This document shows positions 26,540-33,486 of a stretch of DNA of 33,486 bases, in pieces (within the stretch, counting starts at the first letter, position 1; each line of letters opens with the position of its first letter). The notes under the pieces were generated by a model that did no database searches, was not told the DNA's origin, and saw only the letters and a list, made by a program, of their open reading frames with translations. The translations under genes were made by a program, and so were the position numbers. Source of the DNA: Actinomycetes bacterium (GTDB lineage: Bacteria; Actinomycetota; Acidimicrobiia; Acidimicrobiales; Acidimicrobiaceae); contig JAJZLQ010000127.1 of the NCBI GenBank assembly GCA_021850605.1, positions 1-33,486 on the forward strand, in the 5' to 3' direction.

Positions 26540-27451
26540 ATGGCCTATGACGCAGCGGACCCTAGATCGAGTCTGGGAGCCGGCGCCCAAAAGGCGGCCG
26601 CAAAAGGATACGGCCTCGCAAGCTACGTAAAGTTCTATGAGACGGATCCGCAGGTGGTGGACGAGTCGAGTCGCACTTGGCTCGCACGCGGCGCGTACTT
26701 TGTGGTGGCCTACACCGAGGCCAAGGCCGGAACAATCCTGACGCGACAGGGGCAGGCTGACGAGTACATGGTCTTGGTCCCGGATGCCGAGGGCAAGATC
26801 GAGGTGACCGCGGGCGACGAGCGCCTCGCCGTAAGCGGGCCTTGGGTTGTAATCGTGCCACCCGGCGACAGCGAGATCGCCTTGGCCGCAGAGGGCCGCG
26901 TGGTACGCATCTTCAGCCATTTGGCAGCCGACCTGGCCGCGATGAGCGCGAACGCATCCATATACGAATTCGCCCATCCGAACCTGGATGACTACGCGTC
27001 ATGGCCGGCTCCAAAAAACGGGTACGCGATCCGTGCCTACAGCCTGGATGTGGAGCCAACCCCTGGCCGGTTCGGCAGGATCTGGAGATCGTCGAACCTG
27101 ATGGTCAACTACTCCTATCCGCGACCCGGGCCGCGGGACGTTACCAAGATGTCCCCGCATACCCACGAGGGGTTTGAGCAGGGGTCTCTCGTGCTGGGAG
27201 GGAGCTTTGTACACCACGTTCGTTATCCCTGGACAACTGACATGCGGTACTGGCGCAACGATGAGCACGACATATGCGCCGGCCCCTCATTGGCTGTCAT
27301 TCCTCCGCTTCTCATCCATACAAGCCAGCAGGTAGGGCGGGAGATTAATCAGCTCGTGGACATCTTCGGACCTCCCAGGTTCGACTTTTCGCAGATGGAG
27401 GGATGGGTGTTGAACTCCGAGGAGTATCCGATGCCCGGGGAGTCGGCATGA
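26540..27451 (+). CDS. Two-domain cupin-like protein
   Basis: N-terminal cupin-like segment without His (GTILTRQGQADEYMVLVPDAEGKIEVTAGDE); C-terminal SPHTHEGFEQGSLVLGGSFVHHVRYPW...AVIPPLLIHTSQQ cupin metal-site pattern. Confidence 0.65.
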   Translation: MAYDAADPRSSLGAGAQKAAAKGYGLASYVKFYETDPQVVDESSRTWLARGAYFVVAYTEAKAGTILTRQGQADEYMVLVPDAEGKIEVTAGDERLAVSGPWVVIVPPGDSEIALAAEGRVVRIFSHLAADLAAMSANASIYEFAHPNLDDYASWPAPKNGYAIRAYSLDVEPTPGRFGRIWRSSNLMVNYSYPRPGPRDVTKMSPHTHEGFEQGSLVLGGSFVHHVRYPWTTDMRYWRNDEHDICAGPSLAVIPPLLIHTSQQVGREINQLVDIFGPPRFDFSQMEGWVLNSEEYPMPGESA

Positions 27452-28056
27452 GTATTGCGACACTCGACACCCCAGGTGAATTCGAGCGAGCGGCCGGTCC
27501 GATCATCGGTGGGCTATCCAAGCTGCCCTGTGCGAACATCGCGGATGCAATGGACCGCTTGGGTGTGGCCGAAGGGATACGCGCCATGTGGGCGGGGGCC
27601 AAGTTGGCAGGTCCCGCATATACCGTCTGGACCCGCTCCGGTGACAACCGGGCGGTTCACCAGGCCATAGACGCCGCACAGCCGGGAGATGTCCTGGTGG
27701 TTAACGGAGGTGGCGACACGACTCGCGCTCTGATTGGTGAGCTGATGGCGACACGTGCCGCCAAGCGCCGCCTGGGCGGTTTTGTGATCGACGGAGCAAT
27801 CAGGGATAGGGAGATGATAGGGGAGCTCGGTCTTCCCGTCTTCGCCCGTGGCGCAACTCCTGCTGGCCCATACAAGAACGGTCCGGGACGCCTGCTTTGC
27901 CCTGTGGCAATCGGCGGCGTTTGCGTCCTTCCCGGCGATATCGTCCTGGGCGATGGTGACGGCGTGGTGGTCGTGCCTAGGGCAATGGGAGCGACGGTCC
28001 TAGAGGCTGCTCGAGAGATCGAGAAGACCGAGTTCGCGAAAAGAGCCTCTTATTAA
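27448..28056 (+). CDS. RraA-like / HMG-CHA aldolase-type (4-hydroxy-4-methyl-2-oxoglutarate aldolase superfamily) protein
   Basis: CANIADAMDRLGVAEGI...GDVLVVNGGGDTTRALIGELMATRAAKRRLGGFVIDGAIRDREMI (R-D catalytic motif)...PVAIGGVCVLPGDIVLGDGDGVVVVPR; ATG overlaps the previous stop. Confidence 0.92.
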   Translation: MSIATLDTPGEFERAAGPIIGGLSKLPCANIADAMDRLGVAEGIRAMWAGAKLAGPAYTVWTRSGDNRAVHQAIDAAQPGDVLVVNGGGDTTRALIGELMATRAAKRRLGGFVIDGAIRDREMIGELGLPVFARGATPAGPYKNGPGRLLCPVAIGGVCVLPGDIVLGDGDGVVVVPRAMGATVLEAAREIEKTEFAKRASY

Positions 28057-28059
28057 ACC

Positions 28060-28080
28060 GCGTAGGCATAATGTCTGCGC
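28060..28080. promoter_or_regulatory. Imperfect dyad GCGTAGGCAT-A-ATGTCTGCGC
   Basis: 8/10 arm complementarity between the RraA-like gene and the substrate-binding-protein gene. Confidence 0.3.
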
Positions 28081-28087
28081 ATTCACT

Positions 28088-29368
28088 ATGGGGAGATCCA
28101 TGAAGGGGAATACGACCTGGATGCCGAAGAGGAAGATCGCTCCCGTGGCGACTGCCGTCGGCGTTGCACTTATGGCCGCAGCATGCGGCTCAAGCAGCTC
28201 TGCGTCCACCTCCACGCAGAGCGGCTCAGGAACTACCGTGGCGAACAAGGCGCCGATTATCGTCGGCTTGGCGGCACCGCTTACCGGAGGGAACCCGAGC
28301 GAGGGCACTTCTGAGGAGACAATCGCCAAGGACGCCGTGGCCGCCATCAACAAGGCGGGCGGAGTGGATGGCCATCCGTTGTCCCTGCTCGTCAGGGACA
28401 CAGGCGGAGTTTCGCCGACCGGGGCAGTGTCGGCCTTCGAGTCGCTCTCATCGAGTGGCGCAGCTGTGGTCCTGGGCGAGTGGACATCCACCAACTTCCA
28501 GGCGGCGTGCACCGTGGCCATGGCCGAGCACGTGGTGCTGATTGCCCACGCCTCCGCAACCGATGGTCTGACCAACGGAATGACCTACTGCTTCCGCGAC
28601 GAGTACCAGGTGGCTCAGTCCACGGGGGCGATGTTCGGAGTTGCCAGGGCCAACGGATGGACCAAGATCGCCATCGCCGCTGACAGCACCAGCTTTGGCG
28701 CCGCCGAGGCTGACTCCTGGGCCTCTCTTGCGGGCAGCTACGGCGCTTCCATCGTCGCCAATGTCAACTGGGCCTCGCCAGCGACGGACCTGACCGCCCA
28801 GGTCGCCAAGATCGCCAGCAGCGGCGCGCAGGCGGTGTTCGTGGGGAGTGGCTCCGGTCCGGACGTCACCCTCCTGGCCAAGACCATGGCTCAGATGAAC
28901 GTCAAGCTACCGATCTTCGGCCCCGGCGGCATCAATGCGCCAGGCGTCGCTGCAGCGGCCGCCTCCGCCTACAACACGCTTCCCGAGGTGCTCAACATAA
29001 CGAGCTACGACTCGTCGGTTCCCAAGGAGAAGGCGTTCATGGACAAGATCTCGGCCCAAACGGGAATCTCCCAGGGCGGTGGCAATCCGACCCGCCTGTG
29101 GGACGCCTTCCAGATCGCGGCTGCGGGCCTCAAAGCCTCCCATGGCAAGGGTGGACTTGCGCTCGTGAACGCCTTACAGGGACTCGGCAAATTCCCGACC
29201 CTGGCCGGCGGCCCCGGAAGCTACGTTCAGTTCACCGCCACGCAGCACTCCGGGCTCTTTGGCCCTGAGATGCTCAGCGTCTATAAGTGGGATAAAGGTT
29301 CGAGCAGCTTCGTCTATGACGCGAGTCTTTCGAAGCTGGCCGACGCATCCCCGGGCGTAAACGGCTAG
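28088..29368 (+). CDS. Branched-chain amino acid-type (Liv/HAAT) ABC transporter substrate-binding lipoprotein
   Basis: Lipobox VGVALMAAACGSSSS; IIVGLAAPLTGGNPSEGTSEETIAKDAVAAINKAGGVDGHPLSLLVRDTGG...; followed by permeases and ATPases. Confidence 0.92.
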   Translation: MGRSMKGNTTWMPKRKIAPVATAVGVALMAAACGSSSSASTSTQSGSGTTVANKAPIIVGLAAPLTGGNPSEGTSEETIAKDAVAAINKAGGVDGHPLSLLVRDTGGVSPTGAVSAFESLSSSGAAVVLGEWTSTNFQAACTVAMAEHVVLIAHASATDGLTNGMTYCFRDEYQVAQSTGAMFGVARANGWTKIAIAADSTSFGAAEADSWASLAGSYGASIVANVNWASPATDLTAQVAKIASSGAQAVFVGSGSGPDVTLLAKTMAQMNVKLPIFGPGGINAPGVAAAAASAYNTLPEVLNITSYDSSVPKEKAFMDKISAQTGISQGGGNPTRLWDAFQIAAAGLKASHGKGGLALVNALQGLGKFPTLAGGPGSYVQFTATQHSGLFGPEMLSVYKWDKGSSSFVYDASLSKLADASPGVNG

Positions 29369-29397
29369 GCGGCAAAGGAAAGCGGGGGAGCATCAGA

Positions 29398-30279
29398 ATG
29401 TCTGAGTTCGTTGGAGCAGTCATCTCTGCGCTGTTTTTCGGAACCGCCCTGGGAATGATGGCTCTTGGCTTTACTCTCAGCTACACGGTTTCGAAGGTAT
29501 TCAACTTTGCTGTTGGCCAGTTCGCGATCCTCGGTGCGTTGTTGGCGATCAAGCTGCACTTCACGACTTCGGTGGTGGTAAACGACCTGGTCGCCATCCT
29601 GATCTCGGCGGCTCTGGGCGCAGTTGTCTACCTCGTGGCTTTGAGATGGCCCGAGAACCATGGTGCCGACCCGCTTACCCTCGTCATCATCACGTTCGGC
29701 GTGGGTTTGGTGGTAGAGCAGCTGGTGACCCGGGAATGGGGCAGCTACAGCTTCACGGCTCCGTCCATCGTGAATGGTGGCTTCACCTTGGTCGGCAACG
29801 AAGTGCCGTGGCAGGGGATCATCTTCCTGGCGATTGCCGGTGCGACCGTGTATGGTCTTGCGCTCCTGCAGCGCAAGACCATCGCCGGGAAGCAGATTCT
29901 CGCCCTGGGGGCAAACCGTGAGGCGGCGCGCTTTTACGGAATCAACGACACCATCATGGTGAGCATCGCCTGGGCCATGTCCTTCATGGTCCTGGCCATT
30001 GCTGGAACACTGTTCATGCCGTTGACCGGCGTTTCCATAAGCACCGATATCACCTACGGGATAGAGGCTTTCGCTGCGGCCGTGGTCGGCGGACTGGGGA
30101 ACCCCGGCGGAGCAATGGCAGGAGGGCTGATCGTAGGATTCGTCAGTACACTCGCCGGGACGTATTTGAATCCGAACATCATGGACCTTCTTGCGTTCGC
30201 CATGCTCTTCCTCTTCCTTGTCTTCAAGCCAAGTGGATTGACGGGAAGCGCTGTGGAGATATTGGGGCCTAGAGCATGA
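29398..30279 (+). CDS. livH: Branched-chain amino acid-type ABC transporter permease
   Basis: MMALGFTLSYTVSKVFNFAVGQFAILGALLAI...ALGANREAARFYGINDT...GIEAFAAAVVGGLGNPGGAMAGGLIVGF. Confidence 0.92.
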   Translation: MSEFVGAVISALFFGTALGMMALGFTLSYTVSKVFNFAVGQFAILGALLAIKLHFTTSVVVNDLVAILISAALGAVVYLVALRWPENHGADPLTLVIITFGVGLVVEQLVTREWGSYSFTAPSIVNGGFTLVGNEVPWQGIIFLAIAGATVYGLALLQRKTIAGKQILALGANREAARFYGINDTIMVSIAWAMSFMVLAIAGTLFMPLTGVSISTDITYGIEAFAAAVVGGLGNPGGAMAGGLIVGFVSTLAGTYLNPNIMDLLAFAMLFLFLVFKPSGLTGSAVEILGPRA

Positions 30280-31385
30280 AACCGACGAACGGTAATGGCG
30301 GCGGTATGGCGCCAGGCCGCCGCAGAGCATTTGTGCGCTCGAAAGCATCGACTACGCATGCGGGACTCATTTGGGGTGATGCCGTCATGGTCGCGGCCTT
30401 GGCGGCACTCTTCGTGCTGACAGTTGGAAGGCATTCGGACTTCGCGACCACTACGGTGATCAACTTCGGTCTGTTCACCCTCTTGGCCGCGAGCCTGCAG
30501 CTGATGCTGGGTTTCACCAACCAGGCTTCGCTGACTCAAGCGGGTGTGTACGGCGTCGGTGCCTACGTCTCGATTCTGGTGGAGACGAAACTTGGTGCGC
30601 CAATCGGCCTCGCGCTCGTGGCGGCGGTGCTGGCGGGTGCTCTCATGGGTCTGCTCTTTGCCCTGCCGCTACGAAGGTTGCGCGAGCACTTTCTGGCCAT
30701 GGCGACACTTGCGGCCCAGGTGATCCTGACAACCGCCTTCACGCATCTCAATGGTCTAACCGGCGGTATCAACGGAGAGGTGGCGCCGGCCGCGCACCTC
30801 AATTCCGTCACAATGTTGGCGATCCTGCTCGCTGTGAGCTGTGCGGTTCTCGTGGCCTTGAGCCATCTCCGCGTCAGCCGAATCGGAAGGCAACTCCTGG
30901 CCCTCAAGGTCGACGAGACCATGGCTTCCTCAGTTGGCATCGACGTGGGGCGCCTTCGGATCATCGTCGTGATCGTCGCGTTCGCCATCGCCGCGGGAGC
31001 CGGCTTCATGCTCACTGAGACGTCGGCATTTATAGCGCCTGAGAATTTTACGCTGACTACGTCACTTGCCGTGCTCGTTGCGGTCGTGCTGGGTGGGCGC
31101 TCACTTAGGTGGGGAACCTTGGTTGGCGCAGGTGTCTACAGCGCGCTTGTGGCCGAGACGATCTCTTTCCCGGGCCTATCGACGATAATCATCGGTGTCG
31201 CCCTGGTTGTCATTCTTGGATACGCGCCTGGCGGCCTCACCGGCCTCCAGCCCGCCAAGTGGGCCAGGGCCATGGTCTCGAGAGTCCGACCTGACGTCGC
31301 AAGGGCGGCGCACACCGACTCGGCCACACGACACTTACACGCATCCGATCAGACGGCTCCGGAGCCGGAGGTGATGGCCAAGTGA
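30276..31385 (+). CDS. livM: Branched-chain amino acid-type ABC transporter permease
   Basis: LMLGFTNQASLTQAGVYGVGAYVSIL...ALKVDETMASSVGIDVGRLRIIVVIVAFAIAAGAGFML...VVLGGRSLRWGTLVGAGVY. Confidence 0.92.
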   Translation: MKPTNGNGGGMAPGRRRAFVRSKASTTHAGLIWGDAVMVAALAALFVLTVGRHSDFATTTVINFGLFTLLAASLQLMLGFTNQASLTQAGVYGVGAYVSILVETKLGAPIGLALVAAVLAGALMGLLFALPLRRLREHFLAMATLAAQVILTTAFTHLNGLTGGINGEVAPAAHLNSVTMLAILLAVSCAVLVALSHLRVSRIGRQLLALKVDETMASSVGIDVGRLRIIVVIVAFAIAAGAGFMLTETSAFIAPENFTLTTSLAVLVAVVLGGRSLRWGTLVGAGVYSALVAETISFPGLSTIIIGVALVVILGYAPGGLTGLQPAKWARAMVSRVRPDVARAAHTDSATRHLHASDQTAPEPEVMAK

Positions 31386-32149
31386 AGACGGTGCAGGAGC
31401 GGGCTGGATCGCAGGTTCTCAGAATCAGCGGACTCTGCAAGAGCTTCGGAGGGCTAAATGTCCTTTCCAATTTCGAGCTCGAAATACCCCACGCCGAGGA
31501 CATGGCAGTGGCGGTGCTGGGCCAGAACGGCGCAGGCAAAACCACGCTCGTCAACCTGATCACCAGGATTCTCCCGGTTGATGCTGGCACAATCGAGGTC
31601 TACGGCAATGACGTTCTGTCACTGCCCGCTCGCGCCCTCGCCCCCATGGGCGTTGGCAGGACCTTTCAGACTCCGAGGCTCTTGTTGGATGACACCGTGC
31701 TCGACAATGTGTTGCTCGGCTCTGTGGCACAAGGGAACTGGCACGGTCAGGCCAGGCGGAAGTTGCTCGCCGATGCACAGGAGGCTCTGGAGGCGGTGAG
31801 CCTGGCTGACCAGGCCGGGCGTGCAATTCGGTCGCTTCCGTTCGGCTCCCGCAAGCTCGTCGAGCTAGCAAGGGCCCTGATCGGGCATCCGCGTGTTCTC
31901 CTGCTCGACGAACCAGCTGCAGGATTGAGCCAGGTCGAGGAGGAGCACCTTGCGGAGGTTCTTGTCCGACTCCGGGCGTCGGGCATGACGCTTTTGCTCA
32001 TTGAGCATCGGATGATGCTTGTCAAGGCGGTCGCGCAACGGGTGGTCATGATGGCGAGCGGAAAGGTCGTCTTCGACGGCACTGTCGCCGAAGCTCTTGA
32101 CAGCTCCGTCGTGAAAGAGGGCTACCTGGGAACCCAGGTAGCCGGATAG
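31382..32149 (+). CDS. livG: Branched-chain amino acid-type ABC transporter ATP-binding protein
   Basis: Walker A LGQNGAGKTTLVNLITRI, GVGRTFQTPRLL, LPFGSRKLVELARAL, Walker B VLLLDEPAAGLS. Confidence 0.95.
   Translation: MKTVQERAGSQVLRISGLCKSFGGLNVLSNFELEIPHAEDMAVAVLGQNGAGKTTLVNLITRILPVDAGTIEVYGNDVLSLPARALAPMGVGRTFQTPRLLLDDTVLDNVLLGSVAQGNWHGQARRKLLADAQEALEAVSLADQAGRAIRSLPFGSRKLVELARALIGHPRVLLLDEPAAGLSQVEEEHLAEVLVRLRASGMTLLLIEHRMMLVKAVAQRVVMMASGKVVFDGTVAEALDSSVVKEGYLGTQVAG
32120..32143. repeat. Perfect 11-bp inverted repeat GGCTACCTGGG-AA-CCCAGGTAGCC at the 3' end of livG
   Basis: Direct reading: arms 32120-32130 and 32133-32143 are exact reverse complements; no T-tract follows. Confidence 0.85.
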
Positions 32150-32171
32150 CTGCGCGGAAGGGTACGGGTTT

Positions 32172-32927
32172 ATGGTTTTGGACGGTGGTCCACCCGCCGA
32201 GAGGGCGGGGATGAATTTCGAGGAAGCGTCTGCACTCGAGGCGCAAGAGCTGGTATTCAAGTACGATGCCCTGGTTGCTCTGCGTGGCGTTTCGATCAAG
32301 GTTCGGCCCGGAGAAGCCGTGGGAATCGTCGGCGTCAACGGCGCCGGGAAGTCCACCTTGGTGAAGGTGTTGGCCGGCTTTCTGCGAGCATCCTCGGGGA
32401 GACACCGCTTCTTGGGCATGGACATGGACGGCAAGACCGCTCGGCGGCACATGCGGGAGGGCTTGGTTCTCGTTCCCGAGGGCCGTCAGATTGCGACACG
32501 CCTCACAGTTGAGGACAACCTTGCGATCGGTGGCTCGTGTTTCGGCTGGCACCGTCCTACGACCGAGGCGATCGACTTTGCATTCGAAGTATTTCCCGAG
32601 TTGGCGGACCATCGTGCGAGAAATGCCGGGGCCTTGAGTGGCGGCCAGCAACAGATGGTGGCAATCGCCAGGGCGCTTGTCGCCCACCCGAAGATGCTGG
32701 TACTTGATGAGCCTTCACAGGGACTCGCGCCGTTTCTTCAGGAGCGCCTGGCTGGATCCTTCCACTCCCTCCGAGAGGCGGGGATCACTTTGCTCGTGGT
32801 GGAGCAGAATCTCTCGTTTGCTCGGCAGTGCACCAGTCGTGTGTACTCGATCGTCAACGGCCAGGTCGGCTTTGATGGCGGCTGGGAGCAGTTCGTTGCA
32901 CAAGGCGGTCTGATAGGCGCTCACTAG
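32172..32927 (+). CDS. livF: Branched-chain amino acid-type ABC transporter ATP-binding protein
   Basis: Walker A IVGVNGAGKSTLVKVLAGFL, LVLVPEGRQIATRLTVEDNLAIGG, LSGGQQQMVAIARALVAHPKMLVLDEPSQGLAP. Confidence 0.95.
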   Translation: MVLDGGPPAERAGMNFEEASALEAQELVFKYDALVALRGVSIKVRPGEAVGIVGVNGAGKSTLVKVLAGFLRASSGRHRFLGMDMDGKTARRHMREGLVLVPEGRQIATRLTVEDNLAIGGSCFGWHRPTTEAIDFAFEVFPELADHRARNAGALSGGQQQMVAIARALVAHPKMLVLDEPSQGLAPFLQERLAGSFHSLREAGITLLVVEQNLSFARQCTSRVYSIVNGQVGFDGGWEQFVAQGGLIGAH

Positions 32928-33057
32928 CCGTTGGCCTGCCGAGACCCCGCGACCATGATTCATGAGGCAGGGACGGACTTTACCGCGCCGGGCGAGGAGC
33001 GGTCGGCCAACCCGTACGCCTTAGCCGGCCGTCGATCGAGTCTTTGCCGGCACAAGG

Positions 33058-33486
33058 CTGACCAACCAGCGCTCCCTGGACCCGCTCGCACAATACGGGG
33101 GCCCGACCGGCCTCCGCCGGGCAGGTACTGGACGAGTCCGCCAATGGGCTCGGGAGAGGAGACACCGTGGCGTCGCCAAGCTTGTCACGGACGTCTTCGC
33201 CGCCCTTAAGCAACAGAGCGTCACGGTAGTCGGCACCGACGCGGTCGAAACCATCATCGGCCGTGTCGGTGCCTCCATCAAGAACTTGGGGGCCGAGCGC
33301 GCCCAGCTCGCTGACGAAGTCGAGAGTTTGCTCGGTGGCTTCCCTCTTCGAGCGGTCTTGACCTCGACGCCAGGAGTCGGAGCCAAGACCGCAGCCACGA
33401 TCCGCCTGGCCATTGCGGGTACCTTTGCTTTCCCAAGCGCGGCCTACCTGGCCGCCTGCGCTGCCATCGCCCCTCATCACTGGCCG
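33058..33486 (+). pseudogene. IS110-family transposase fragment (5'-truncated, open at window edge)
   Basis: Continuous + frame not in the ORF track: LTNQRSLDPLAQYGGPTGLRRAGTGRVRQWARERRHRGVAKLVTDVFAALKQQSVTVVGTDAVETIIGRVGASIKNLGAERAQLADEVESLLGGFPLRAVLTSTPGVGAKTAATIRLAIAGTFAFPSAAYLAACAAIAPHHWP (PGVGxxTAA...AxxLAAxAxIAP). In-frame TAG at 33022-33024 upstream; no N-terminal DEDD domain seen. Confidence 0.85.

Noticed and set aside
29365-30348. 327-aa antisense ORF over livH
   Set aside because: Low-complexity-like shadow ORF opposite a confident permease gene.
1-33486. CRISPR arrays, tRNA and rRNA genes
   Set aside because: No regularly spaced direct repeats and no tRNA/rRNA-like conserved sequence recognised by eye; a tRNAscan/Infernal run would be decisive.

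Overview
This is a high-GC, probably actinobacterial, chromosomal segment. It carries three large functional blocks, with mobile-element debris at both ends. (1) 33-1169 (-) is a frameshifted tyrosine recombinase remnant, followed by a truncated short-chain dehydrogenase (SDR) fragment and a stand-alone panD (2241-2588, +). (2) 3095-7912 (-) is a compact assimilatory sulfate-reduction operon: sulfite reductase, siroheme synthase N-domain, cysC, cysH and sat. (3) 8940-23193 is a nitrate-respiration / putative nitrosative-stress region. It holds a hemerythrin-DUF2249 fusion, an orphan heme-copper-oxidase-like membrane protein, a second DUF2249 protein, a MIP18/DUF59 Fe-S assembly factor, a DUF488 protein, a SufR-like ArsR-superfamily regulator, narGHJI, and a SLAC1/TDT-type anion channel in the narK position. 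(4) 23302-32927 is a FadR/GntR-type (FCD) regulator divergent from a nine-gene putative catabolic operon: D-2-hydroxyacid dehydrogenase, His-rich LVIVD beta-propeller, bicupin, RraA-like aldolase and a complete Liv-type ABC importer. (5) 33058-33486 is a 5'-truncated IS110-family transposase fragment that runs off the window and is absent from the ORF track. The most interesting signals are: a shared CTAGT-AGAA-ACTAG dyad and CTAGAA half-sites in front of the hemerythrin, HCO-like/DUF2249 and nar promoters; a pair of TTGGATCCAA-type operators exactly 63 bp apart bracketing a sigma70-like promoter in front of the catabolic operon; the uncharacterised catabolic cluster itself; and several strong unexplained hairpins or palindromes. 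No CRISPR array, tRNA or rRNA was recognised. All calls are from reading the sequence; no database search was run.
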